DNA of 8,246 nt, taken from contig QQUK01000109.1 of assembly GCA_008501655.1 (NCBI GenBank), positions 1 through 8,246 of the forward strand. The letters run 5' to 3'. Position numbers and translations under genes: made by a program. Under the pieces are notes generated by a model. The model was not told where the DNA came from, made no database searches, and saw only the letters and a program-made list of their open reading frames with translations. Below are positions 1-5,873 of this stretch, piece by piece. Source of the stretch: Calditrichota bacterium (GTDB lineage: Bacteria > Zixibacteria > MSB-5A5 > GN15 > FEB-12). Each line of letters opens with the position of its first letter. The first letter of the stretch is position 1.

Positions 1-403
1 AAAACTCAAACTCCGGTCCGATTATAGCCTGAGAACCTTTTACAACTTTTTGTAAGTATGCTTCTGCATCTCTGGCAATCCGTCGTGGATTACGGGAATA
101 CGGAAGTATCTGTTTATCTACTTCCATAATGTCTGCGATCATAGAAAGTGTCGGACGGTCAAAAAACGGATCGACAAAGGCTGTTGAGGTATCCGGTATC
201 AGAATCATATCCCCTTTTTCAATGGCAGAAAAACCAGGAAGTGATGAACCGTCTACTCCTACCCCGTTTTTGAACAGACTTGCTTCTAATGATGAGACAG
301 GTAAAGTGATATGGTGCCAGAAACCGGGTAAATCGGTAAATTTGATATCTAAAAACTGAATCTTTTTTTCTTTGGCGAGTTTTTTCAGTTTGTCCAAACT
401 CAT
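1..403 (-). CDS. glnA: Glutamine synthetase, N-terminal part (cut by window edge)
   Basis: Glutamine synthetase joins ammonia to glutamate at the cost of ATP and is the main entry of nitrogen into metabolism; it acts in the cytosol as a ring-shaped dodecamer. Only the first 134 residues are present. They hold the N-terminal beta-grasp domain with the family motif DGSSLPGF, followed by KGDMILIPD and STAFVDPFF. The catalytic domain begins with GPEFEF at residues 129-134, whose two glutamates match the metal ligands of the family. The rest lies beyond base 1. The ATG at 403 is preceded by AAGGAG at a normal distance and the protein starts like other type I enzymes (FLDIKFTDLPG). It lies 70 bases downstream of the VOC gene in the same direction, and the gap carries a repeated 9-mer. 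I recognise the family firmly; subtype and adenylylation control cannot be judged without the C-terminus. Confidence 0.95.
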   Translation of the reverse strand, partial: MSLDKLKKLAKEKKIQFLDIKFTDLPGFWHHITLPVSSLEASLFKNGVGVDGSSLPGFSAIEKGDMILIPDTSTAFVDPFFDRPTLSMIADIMEVDKQILPYSRNPRRIARDAEAYLQKVVKGSQAIIGPEFEF

Positions 404-436
404 AGGTGACTCCTTTATAATTTCTAATTTCGACTG

Positions 437-471
437 ACAAGATATAGGCTTTTGTCGATTTTACAAGATAT
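437..471. repeat. Paired 9-bp direct repeat in the glnA leader
   Basis: ACAAGATAT occurs at 437-445 and again at 463-471, a 26-base period, in the 70-base gap before glnA. Read toward glnA this is ATATCTTGT twice. A 5-bp dyad GACAA/TTGTC at 436-440 and 452-456 lies between and over the copies. Such spacing could suit a regulator binding the same DNA face, or duplicated promoter elements. I found no convincing -35/-10 pair here, so the role is open. Confidence 0.35.
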
Positions 472-473
472 TT

Positions 474-857
474 TTATGGGCAGTTTTTATCAACAACCCA
501 GATAGGGTTACCCTCGAGGTCAAAAAATGCACCATACCAAAATTCACCACTTTTATCAAAAGATGGACCGAATTGTGTTGTAACATTATTTTTCTTTAAA
601 TATTCAAAAAACAGCTGAACATCCTCTACTTCTATTTGGAGAATAACCGGATTTCTTTTTCGGTCACCAAGCTCAACACCCATTTCACCCGCACTTGCAA
701 TCCCGATTTCAATACCGGATTCATTTTTGATATTATAATAATGATATTCATCCTCAAATGTCTTGATTAATTTAAAGCCAAGTATTTCAACATACCATTT
801 TACAACAGCTTTATAATCATTAGCCAATATGACCGTTTCTCTCTGTTTAATATTCAT
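474..857 (-). CDS. VOC-family (glyoxalase/bleomycin-resistance fold) protein
   Basis: This is a 127-residue, single-domain member of the vicinal oxygen chelate superfamily, which includes glyoxalase I, dioxygenases and drug-binding resistance proteins. The fold is shown by WYVEILGFKL at residues 21-30 (the usual FYrdvLGF motif) and FFDLEGNPIWVVD at 111-123 (the usual DPdGN.iel motif). The usual metal ligands look absent: no histidine is seen in the first strand, and tryptophan 120 stands where the last strand normally has glutamate. It may therefore bind a ligand without metal catalysis, like bleomycin-binding proteins, or be a PhnB-like protein of unknown substrate. The ATG at 857 has AAAGGA six bases upstream. 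It starts 35 bases after the tRNA-Thr gene with no terminator between, so co-transcription with the tRNA is likely. Function beyond the fold is not known. Confidence 0.85.
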   Translation of the reverse strand: MNIKQRETVILANDYKAVVKWYVEILGFKLIKTFEDEYHYYNIKNESGIEIGIASAGEMGVELGDRKRNPVILQIEVEDVQLFFEYLKKNNVTTQFGPSFDKSGEFWYGAFFDLEGNPIWVVDKNCP

Positions 858-892
858 TCGAGTTCCTTTGTTTGGTGAAGAGCTTTTAATTA

Positions 893-965
893 AGCCACCG
901 AGCGGAGTCGAACCGCTGACCTATTGATTACGAATCAATTGCTCTACCAACTGAGCTACGGTGGC
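893..965 (-). tRNA. tRNA-Thr (anticodon CGT)
   Basis: The minus strand folds into a complete 73-base cloverleaf. The acceptor stem is GCCACCG/CGGTGGC, the D arm GCTC-AGTTGGTA-GAGC, the anticodon stem ATTGA/TCAAT around the loop TTCGTAA, and the T arm AGCGG-TTCGACT-CCGCT. The discriminator base is T. The anticodon CGT reads the threonine codon ACG. The 3' CCA is not encoded and must be added by nucleotidyltransferase. Confidence 0.97.
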
Positions 966-980
966 TTGTAGATTCGGTAA

Positions 981-1008
981 ATATTACAGGAAGTTTCAGA
1001 AATCGCAA
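981..1008 (-). promoter_or_regulatory. Likely promoter of tRNA-Thr (and VOC gene)
   Basis: On the minus strand TTGCGA (1008-1003) and TAATAT (986-981) are separated by 16 bases, each matching four of six sigma-70 consensus positions. Transcription would start around 974, a few bases before the mature tRNA end at 965, which is typical for tRNA genes. No other promoter is obvious before the VOC gene. Confidence 0.5.
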
Positions 1009-1019
1009 GAGAATTGTTG

Positions 1020-1050
1020 TTGACTATAGAAACGGTATATGAGATATAGT
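1020..1050 (+). promoter_or_regulatory. Possible promoter of the beta-barrel-like gene
   Basis: TTGACT at 1020-1025 matches five of six -35 positions. The -10 could be GATATA at 1043-1048 (17-base spacer) or TATAGT at 1045-1050 (19-base spacer), so its exact placement is open. Transcription would start near 1055-1058, leaving a short leader before the TTG start at 1081. Confidence 0.45.
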
Positions 1051-1069
1051 TATCTATAAATAATATTTC

Positions 1070-1077
1070 AAGGAGGT
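1070..1077 (+). promoter_or_regulatory. Strong Shine-Dalgarno fixing a TTG start
   Basis: AAGGAGGT is a full match to the anti-Shine-Dalgarno end of 16S rRNA and sits just before TTG at 1081. No in-frame ATG lies near, and the encoded signal peptide begins right at this TTG, so TTG is the start codon. Confidence 0.85.
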
Positions 1078-1080
1078 ATT

Positions 1081-1611
1081 TTGAAAAAATTAACACTCGT
1101 TTTAGTCTTGGTATTACTTTGTGTCTCTACCGGGTACTCTTTTGATGGTATGAGAAAAGGGTTTGTTCTTGGAGGCGGATTAGGTTTTGCACCAAGTGCT
1201 ACATTTGAAATCGACGGTTTTCAAGGGCAGTTAGATAATTCAGGCGTAGGTCTAAATCTGGTTATCGGCTATGCCTGGGATGAATTCAACATGATTGTTT
1301 ACGAAGGTAATGTTGCAGCATATTCAGTTGAAGGATATGATATATCACAGGGATTCAACGGAGCTTCCTGGTATCATTACTTTAGCGAAATGGGTAAATC
1401 AGCATATATTGTAGTTGGGCTGGGTGCTTATGTCTTTCAGGTTGATCAATATGATGCTGATCCGGGTGGAGCTTTATTGTTAGGTGGTGGATATGAGTTT
1501 GCCAGACACTGGCAGGTTGGTGCATACTTCTCAACTGGTAAAACTTCAGAATCTTCATTAGATTTTAAGCATTCCCATTTTAATATTTTAGTCAGTGGCG
1601 TTGCATTCTAA
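1081..1611 (+). CDS. Small exported beta-barrel-like outer membrane protein
   Basis: A 176-residue protein of unknown specific function. Residues 1-20 form a classical Sec signal peptide (MKK followed by a Leu/Val core, likely cut after GYS). The mature part is glycine- and aromatic-rich, with alternating polar and hydrophobic stretches, for example VGLNLVIGYAWDE, YIVVGLGAYVF and ALLLGGGYEF. This pattern fits an eight-stranded transmembrane barrel of the OmpA/OmpW-like size class. The chain ends in phenylalanine (VSGVAF), the C-terminal aromatic residue that the BAM assembly machine recognises in outer membrane proteins. The start is TTG behind a strong Shine-Dalgarno. The gene stands alone, with its own possible promoter and terminator, between two tRNA genes on the opposite strand. 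A soluble periplasmic beta protein is the main alternative. Confidence 0.75.
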   Translation: MKKLTLVLVLVLLCVSTGYSFDGMRKGFVLGGGLGFAPSATFEIDGFQGQLDNSGVGLNLVIGYAWDEFNMIVYEGNVAAYSVEGYDISQGFNGASWYHYFSEMGKSAYIVVGLGAYVFQVDQYDADPGGALLLGGGYEFARHWQVGAYFSTGKTSESSLDFKHSHFNILVSGVAF

Positions 1612-1631
1612 TTTACATTTTGATTAATATT

Positions 1632-1659
1632 AAAAGCCCGCTTTTAGCGGGCTTTTTTT
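1632..1659 (+). terminator. Intrinsic terminator after the beta-barrel-like gene
   Basis: AAAAGCCCGC (1632-1641) and GCGGGCTTTT (1647-1656) form a 10-bp GC-rich hairpin with a five-base loop, followed by more T. Because the stem starts with a run of A, it can also work in the other direction and stop transcripts of tRNA-Leu, which ends nine bases away. Confidence 0.9.
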
Positions 1660-1667
1660 ATTTAGAA

Positions 1668-1752
1668 TGCCGGAGGCCGGACTTGAACCGGCACGCACAA
1701 AAAGTGCAAGGGATTTTAAGTCCCTGGCGTCTACCAATTCCACCACTCCGGC
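1668..1752 (-). tRNA. tRNA-Leu (anticodon TAA)
   Basis: The minus strand gives an 85-base class II tRNA. The acceptor stem is GCCGGAG/CTCCGGC, the anticodon stem AGGGA/TCCCT around loop CTTAAAA, the long variable arm has stem GCAC/GTGC, and the T arm is GCCGG-TTCAAGT-CCGGC. The discriminator is A, as expected for leucine. The anticodon TAA reads TTA, a frequent codon here. CCA is not encoded. Confidence 0.97.
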
Positions 1753-1790
1753 AAATTTTACTCAATTGCCATTTGGCTTCAGCAGTCGAT

Positions 1791-1818
1791 AATTTAGCTT
1801 AAAAAAGAAAAAATTCAA
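1791..1818 (-). promoter_or_regulatory. Possible promoter of tRNA-Leu
   Basis: On the minus strand TTGAAT (1818-1813) and TAAATT (1796-1791) are 16 bases apart, each matching four of six consensus positions. It lies just after queD, in a stretch with two T runs. No GC-rich terminator hairpin was found after queD, so read-through from the que operon into this tRNA is also possible. Confidence 0.35.
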
Positions 1819-1842
1819 GTAAAATAACTCCCAAATCAGAAA

Positions 1843-2301
1843 TTATTCTTCTGAGTATTCTGCCCAGCTTGATGAAGTCTCCCAAACTTTGACAGATTTC
1901 AGGATAACCTTTGGGGAGAGCTTAAATCTCGCCTGTTGATCTTTGGCATATTCTGTGAGCCGTTGACGGCATTTATCAAAAATATCCCTGGCTAAAATCT
2001 CGGTTGTCGGGTCAAGATTTTTATACTCAATCACATTGTCACCGTAGACTTTTTTAAGCGTCTCAAAATTTGGGTCATCTGTATTGATACAGATGGCATG
2101 GTCAAATTTCTCCACATAGTCCAAACAGGCTTCTTTAATAATCTTAAAATCACAAACCATCTGGTTTTCATCAAGGGAATCAGTTTCCAATACAAACTCA
2201 ATCTTCCGGCTGTGACCATGAGGATATTTACAGCTGTCGGGATGTTTCGACAACATGTGAGCATTTTCTACTTCAAGTGTTTTACAAATTTTATAAGGCA
2301 T
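1843..2301 (-). CDS. queD: 6-carboxy-5,6,7,8-tetrahydropterin synthase
   Basis: QueD converts 7,8-dihydroneopterin triphosphate to 6-carboxytetrahydropterin, the second step from GTP toward preQ0 and queuosine. The 152-residue protein has the 6-pyruvoyl-tetrahydropterin synthase fold. Zinc ligands are His15 (ENAH) and His28/His30 (PHGH). The catalytic cysteine is Cys24 in CKYPHGH, and the Asp67-His68 pair in KFDHAICIN completes the catalytic set. PTTE at 98-101 and the end motif VWETSSSWAEY, with substrate-binding Glu141, are family hallmarks. It is about 30 residues longer than the E. coli enzyme, mainly from an insert before the last strand (about 115-135). It is the last gene of the operon and starts three bases after the queE stop; GAGG lies about nine bases before its ATG. 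The related folate-pathway PTPS-III is unlikely given the que neighbours. Confidence 0.95.
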   Translation of the reverse strand: MPYKICKTLEVENAHMLSKHPDSCKYPHGHSRKIEFVLETDSLDENQMVCDFKIIKEACLDYVEKFDHAICINTDDPNFETLKKVYGDNVIEYKNLDPTTEILARDIFDKCRQRLTEYAKDQQARFKLSPKVILKSVKVWETSSSWAEYSEE

Positions 2302-2304
2302 ATC

Positions 2305-2997
2305 TTAAGTTCCTCTTTTGTTTCCGTACAAAGCTATATGAAGCCGGTCACAGTATCTGAAACCGTACTCTTTACAAAGTTCACTGACAAACTGTTTTTT
2401 CTCTTCAAGCTGTTCCTTCGTGACACCTTCCGGCATCAGGAGTACTTTTTCATTCGGAATATCTCTATCCAGTAATTTCAACAGCTCAAGTATCTCAGGT
2501 ACATCTTCTCTTGAGCTTATCACAAATTTAAGCTGATATTCATAATTGTCAATCCACAGACGTAAAAAACCGAGATTGATTCTGTCCCGTTCATGCCTTT
2601 TTTGCCAGTTTTCCGAAACCCTGCTATCAGGTGTAGAATTACTCAGTTTGGGCGATAGTGATGCGAGGGAACATTTGATTCCGTTCGGAGCTACCGTTCC
2701 GGCTGTTTCGATTGTCAGGTGTTTTCCTAAATCTGATACAAATGAACAGAGTGTCGATACATCTTTGGCAATCATAGGCTCCCCTCCGGTCAAAACGATA
2801 TGCGTTGCAGGGTGACTTACAATAAACTCATTGAGACTACCAATTGTCTTCTCCTCCCCCTGAGGATTCCAGGACGCATAATCGGTATCACACCAATTAC
2901 AACGGAGATTGCATCCCGATGTCCTGATAAACAGAGACGGTGTACCGGATAATATCCCTTCACCTTGAATTGAGTAAAATATCTCAGAAATCAGCAT
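2305..2997 (-). CDS. queE: 7-carboxy-7-deazaguanine synthase (radical SAM)
   Basis: QueE is a radical S-adenosylmethionine enzyme that contracts the ring of 6-carboxytetrahydropterin to 7-carboxy-7-deazaguanine. The 230-residue protein starts with the family sequence SEIFYSIQGEG. It has the classical CX3CX2C cluster motif, CNLRCNWCDT, with Cys29, Cys33 and Cys36 holding the 4Fe-4S cluster. The SAM-binding TGGEP lies at 70-74, and KFVISS and LLMPEG follow in the C-terminal half. It is of the CX3CX2C type, not the variant with an enlarged cluster loop. It begins two bases after the queC stop and has only a weak ribosome site inside the end of queC, which suggests translational coupling. Confidence 0.96.
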   Translation of the reverse strand: MLISEIFYSIQGEGILSGTPSLFIRTSGCNLRCNWCDTDYASWNPQGEEKTIGSLNEFIVSHPATHIVLTGGEPMIAKDVSTLCSFVSDLGKHLTIETAGTVAPNGIKCSLASLSPKLSNSTPDSRVSENWQKRHERDRINLGFLRLWIDNYEYQLKFVISSREDVPEILELLKLLDRDIPNEKVLLMPEGVTKEQLEEKKQFVSELCKEYGFRYCDRLHIALYGNKRGT

Positions 2998-2999
2998 AA

Positions 3000-3692
3000 C
3001 TACTCGTTTGGTTTATCAGGTATCGGTCCGGTAGCAATATATTCAGTCGGGTCGGTTATGCCGGCATTGAGAAAAGCTTCGCGTCTTTCGATACATGTTC
3101 CACAGCTTCCGCAATGTTTTTCAAGTCCCTTATAACAGGACCAGGTTTTGCTATAATCAATACCGACTTTTGTACCTATCTTAACAATTGCTGTTTTATC
3201 CTGATCAATAAATGGTCTGATTATTTCGGTTTTGGTATACGTACCCAACTTAAGAGCTTGCGACATTGCCTGCATAAAGTCAGTCCGGCAATCGGGATAG
3301 ATAGCATGGTCACCGGTATGGGCAGCTATAATAAGCTTAGTCGCATTTTCTGATTCGGCCAATCCGCCGGCTATTGAGAGCATTATACCATTTCTAAACG
3401 GTACAACGGTTTGTTTCATAATTTTCTCCTGATAATGACCGTCAGGAATATCACCACCTGATTGAAGAAGATGCGACTTAAAAAGCTCATTTATAAAAGG
3501 TAATTCAATCAGTGCATGAGGAATATTTAATGCCTCTGCATGGTGTTGAGCAAAATCAATTTCTTTGGCATTATGTTTTGAACCGTAATCAAAACTGACC
3601 GCTTTTACTATTTCATAATTTTCCTGAGAATGATATAATGCAGTTGTGGAGTCGATACCACCGCTTAAAAGGATTATTGCTTTTTTAGACAT
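3000..3692 (-). CDS. queC: 7-cyano-7-deazaguanine (preQ0) synthase
   Basis: QueC uses ATP and ammonia to turn 7-carboxy-7-deazaguanine into preQ0. The 230-residue protein is a PP-loop ATPase: SGGIDST at 10-16 is the pyrophosphate-binding loop. Further family marks are SFDYGSKH in the first third, VPFRNG near residue 98 and HTGDHAIYPDCR in the middle. The C-terminal zinc site is CX7CX2CX2C, with Cys186, Cys194, Cys197 and Cys200. Length is normal. The ATG at 3692 has no good Shine-Dalgarno and follows the queF stop by 11 bases, so it probably depends on translation of queF. Confidence 0.96.
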   Translation of the reverse strand: MSKKAIILLSGGIDSTTALYHSQENYEIVKAVSFDYGSKHNAKEIDFAQHHAEALNIPHALIELPFINELFKSHLLQSGGDIPDGHYQEKIMKQTVVPFRNGIMLSIAGGLAESENATKLIIAAHTGDHAIYPDCRTDFMQAMSQALKLGTYTKTEIIRPFIDQDKTAIVKIGTKVGIDYSKTWSCYKGLEKHCGSCGTCIERREAFLNAGITDPTEYIATGPIPDKPNE

Positions 3693-3703
3693 AAAGAGAA
3701 CCG

Positions 3704-4096
3704 TTAGTTGGCTGAATATTCCCGCTGAACTGTAGTCTGAATACCGCCGCGGGAGTTAAAGACACCAACCAGTTTCATCTGTTTTGGATTGATAGCAGCC
3801 GCCAGATCATCAATTACTTTATTAACGACATTTTCGTGGAATATCCCTTTGTTTCGATAGACAAGCAGATATTCCTTGAAACTTTTTAATTCTATACATT
3901 TTTCAGCAGGTGCATAATGCAAGGTCAGCTGAGCGAAATCGGGTAGCCCTGTTTTCGGGCAAACACAGGTAAATTCGGGGATTGTCATAGTAATCGAGTA
4001 ATCCCTGTCGGGGTAAATATTATCAAAGGTCTCAATCTCAGGGGTTTGCCAATCCCGGATATCATCCTGTTTGCCTTCGTAACTTGATTCATTCAT
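3704..4096 (-). CDS. queF: NADPH-dependent preQ0 reductase (short, YkvM type)
   Basis: QueF reduces the nitrile of preQ0 to the amine of preQ1 with two NADPH. It belongs to the tunnelling fold and acts in the cytosol. The catalytic motif is CVCPKTGLPDFA, where the second cysteine forms the thioimide with the substrate and the aspartate of PDF is the proton donor. ELKSFKEYLL is the NADPH-binding QueF motif, and HENVVNKVIDDL and RGG follow. The single-domain size matches the Bacillus YkvM class, not the long E. coli class. I chose the ATG at 4096 (130 residues) because family members begin close to the YEGKQ stretch. The frame stays open to a TTG at 4138 (144 residues), but neither start has a clear Shine-Dalgarno and the extra 14 residues look unrelated to the family. 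It follows the MATE gene closely and probably shares its transcript. Confidence 0.93.
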   Translation of the reverse strand: MNESSYEGKQDDIRDWQTPEIETFDNIYPDRDYSITMTIPEFTCVCPKTGLPDFAQLTLHYAPAEKCIELKSFKEYLLVYRNKGIFHENVVNKVIDDLAAAINPKQMKLVGVFNSRGGIQTTVQREYSAN

Positions 4097-4145
4097 GGGA
4101 TGAAGTATAGTTAAAAGCGAAGAAAATTGCAAATTCAAAGTGAAG

Positions 4146-5519
4146 CTAAACTTTAACGGTCAGCCATCTTCCCCGTCGATAATACAGATAGAAAATAGAA
4201 GCTGAAATAAAACCGGAAGCGGTAAAAACCCACCAGATTGCTGTTTGAGGCATTCCAAACATCTTTACTACCAAGATAGCCGGAAGAGCTTGTAAACACC
4301 AGCCATGAATCACCGAAACGACCATATACGGTGTATTGAGACCTACGCCGGAGTGAATCTGTTCAAGAGTTATAAACGCGCCGAATGCAGGGAAGCCTAT
4401 CGCCATAATTCTTAAGAATTCTGCTCCAACAGCGATGGTTTCCGGTGAATCAAAAAAGAGACTCATATAAAATTCAGCGAAGAAATATGTCAGAACTCCA
4501 AAAACTGTCAGTATTGACATTCCCAGTAAAATTGATTGATTTCCGGTCTGTTTTGCCCGGTCAATTTTTTGTGCTCCAAGATTATGTCCGATTAATGATG
4601 AGAGCCCTAAACCGATTCCGACGACAAGCATTATACCAAAACCGAATAATTGTAAACCTACTCCATATGCAGCCACGACAACTGTCCCGAAAGTAGCGAC
4701 TATAGGTGTAATAATCAATCTGGAACCGGAAAAAGATAAATCACCCAGTAAAGCCGGAATCCCTATTTTTACAATTTTGAACATAGATTTAACTGATACC
4801 CGCATCCGTCCGAACAAGCTCATCCGAATATGAAAAGTATTGGTCGTGAATAAAATCAACCCGACCATCAAAACTAAAGAATAGCTTATAACCGAAGCAT
4901 AGGCGGCTCCTTGGATACCTAGTTTTGGCATCCCCAAATATCCGAAGATTAAAACCGGGTCTAAGGAAGCATTTAATATATTAGCCGCAATCATTAACCC
5001 CATCGCCCAGGACGGATTGGCAATTGATCTCAACGCTGTAAAAATTGAGTAAGTAGCGTACATCAGGGGGAGGCCGACTAAGAGAATTTTACCATATGAT
5101 ATTCCAAGAGATAGTGCAGCTCCCTCAGCACCTAAAAACTTCAGCATATCTTCCAGAAATATCCAGCCTAAGATACCAAGTATGGTTCCGAATAATAATT
5201 TAAGTAAGATAGTCTCTTTTATAGCCTGTTCTGTGTTCTCAAAATCTTTTTCACCATATCTTCGGGAGATTACAGCAACTGAGCCGGGTCCGATTAGAGA
5301 ATTAAAAGCAAACAAAATCCACATCAGGTTGGTGAAAAATGTTATCGCAGCAACACCGGATTCTTTTTCTGGAAGATGAGCAACCCAGAATGTATCTGCC
5401 ATCGCATATAGATGCTGTGCTAAAAACCCAAACATCGAAGGTAAACCCATTTTTAATATTGAAGATAGAATCGAACCTTCGGTATAATCTTTTTTTGGTT
5501 TTACAGCAGCAGTGGTCAT
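4146..5519 (-). CDS. MATE-family multidrug/metabolite efflux transporter
   Basis: An inner-membrane exporter of the MATE family, which uses a sodium or proton gradient to expel organic cations and other small molecules. The 457-residue length and about twelve hydrophobic segments in two homologous halves fit the family. Typical motifs are MADTFWVAHL near residue 40, GPGSVAVISRRYGE near 77-90, DPVLIFG...LGIQGAAYASVIS near 187-210, and, at the start of the second half, KIGIPALLGDLSFSGSRLI. It is closer in look to NorM/MepA-type members than to polysaccharide flippases. The ATG at 5519 has AAGGGA a few bases upstream. It is the first gene of a minus-strand run with queF, queC, queE and queD. The substrate cannot be read from sequence. 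The position suggests, but does not show, a link with queuosine metabolism, such as export of a deazapurine. Confidence 0.9.
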   Translation of the reverse strand: MTTAAVKPKKDYTEGSILSSILKMGLPSMFGFLAQHLYAMADTFWVAHLPEKESGVAAITFFTNLMWILFAFNSLIGPGSVAVISRRYGEKDFENTEQAIKETILLKLLFGTILGILGWIFLEDMLKFLGAEGAALSLGISYGKILLVGLPLMYATYSIFTALRSIANPSWAMGLMIAANILNASLDPVLIFGYLGMPKLGIQGAAYASVISYSLVLMVGLILFTTNTFHIRMSLFGRMRVSVKSMFKIVKIGIPALLGDLSFSGSRLIITPIVATFGTVVVAAYGVGLQLFGFGIMLVVGIGLGLSSLIGHNLGAQKIDRAKQTGNQSILLGMSILTVFGVLTYFFAEFYMSLFFDSPETIAVGAEFLRIMAIGFPAFGAFITLEQIHSGVGLNTPYMVVSVIHGWCLQALPAILVVKMFGMPQTAIWWVFTASGFISASIFYLYYRRGRWLTVKV

Positions 5520-5578
5520 AATCCCTTAATCGAGTTGAATGTGCTTTGAAAATATACTCTAATTAACGAATTATTCCA

Positions 5579-5658
5579 GTGAAAGTTTTACTTATTTCAC
5601 ACCTTCAAAGAAAACTAAACATATCCTTTCTCATACAAACTTTAAATAAAGTGTGAAA
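5579..5658. promoter_or_regulatory. GTGAAA dyad and third half-site, possible operator
   Basis: GTGAAA (5579-5584) and TTTCAC (5595-5600) form a dyad with a ten-base gap, 60-80 bases upstream of the MATE start. A third half-site, GTGTGAAA (5651-5658), is the exact reverse complement of TTTCACAC at 5595-5602. The geometry suits a dimeric helix-turn-helix regulator. The loop GTTTT (5585-5589) could also pair with AAAAC (5611-5615), so an RNA pseudoknot is conceivable. No specific regulator is recognised. Confidence 0.35.
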
Positions 5659-5781
5659 ACTATTTACCAATGAAGCAGTAACAATAGCATGAAAAAAGTC
5701 AAAATACTGTATCTTATTTTACATACATACGTATCTTTCTAATACATATAGAGTACTTTAGTACAATCCAGATTACCTCTC

Positions 5782-5809
5782 TTGCAAACCGCAGACAGAA
5801 CATTTTAAT
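5782..5809 (+). promoter_or_regulatory. Possible promoter of the Ig-like lipoprotein gene
   Basis: TTGCAA (5782-5787) matches four of six -35 positions and TTTAAT (5804-5809) five of six -10 positions, with a 16-base spacer. Transcription would start near 5816, about 58 bases before the ATG at 5874. Confidence 0.4.
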
Positions 5810-5861
5810 CAACAATCGAATTCAGCTCCGGACATCTCCTATGAATTGAATGCTAAAGCAC

Positions 5862-5867
5862 AAGGAG
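5862..5867 (+). promoter_or_regulatory. Shine-Dalgarno that decides the start at 5874
   Basis: AAGGAG lies six bases before ATG 5874. An earlier in-frame ATG at 5850 would place this ribosome site inside the gene and prepend charged residues to a good signal peptide, so 5874 is preferred. Confidence 0.85.
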
Positions 5868-5873
5868 TTTGCT

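Larger units (their letters stand above)
5520..5873. other. Gene-free divergent region, MATE-que operon and lipoprotein gene
   Basis: About 350 AT-rich bases without a credible gene. It holds the leader of the MATE-que operon on one side and the probable promoter of the lipoprotein gene on the other. Visible structure is the GTGAAA dyad group (5579-5658), a small palindrome ATACGTAT (5727-5734) and an inverted repeat GTACT-TT-AGTAC (5753-5764). I looked on the minus strand for a preQ1-I type riboswitch before the MATE gene and did not find the usual A-rich tail ending in CTAA. I saw no clear minus-strand promoter. Confidence 0.6.

Noticed and set aside
219..440. Minus-strand frame of 73 codons overlapping the glnA start
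   Set aside because: It is a different frame over the glnA N-terminus, with no family signal, while the glnA frame is strongly recognisable.
893..1752. A genomic island or integrated element bounded by the two tRNA genes
   Set aside because: No integrase, no repeated tRNA 3' end and no other mobile-element gene is visible; the single gene between the tRNAs has an ordinary promoter and terminator.
1620..1802. A 60-codon plus-strand open frame across the tRNA-Leu region
   Set aside because: It reads antisense through tRNA-Leu and the terminator hairpin; its proline/arginine-rich product is a known kind of spurious tRNA-antisense frame and has no ribosome site.
5520..5640. preQ1-I riboswitch before the MATE-que operon
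   Set aside because: An AAAACTAA stretch occurs at 5611-5618, but on the plus strand, pointing away from the operon; the minus strand lacks the conserved tail and stem.
5689..5742. A 17-codon plus-strand frame starting MKKVKILYL, resembling the start of a signal peptide
   Set aside because: It ends after 17 codons, has no Shine-Dalgarno and no continuation in another frame, so it is not supported as a gene or as a pseudogene.
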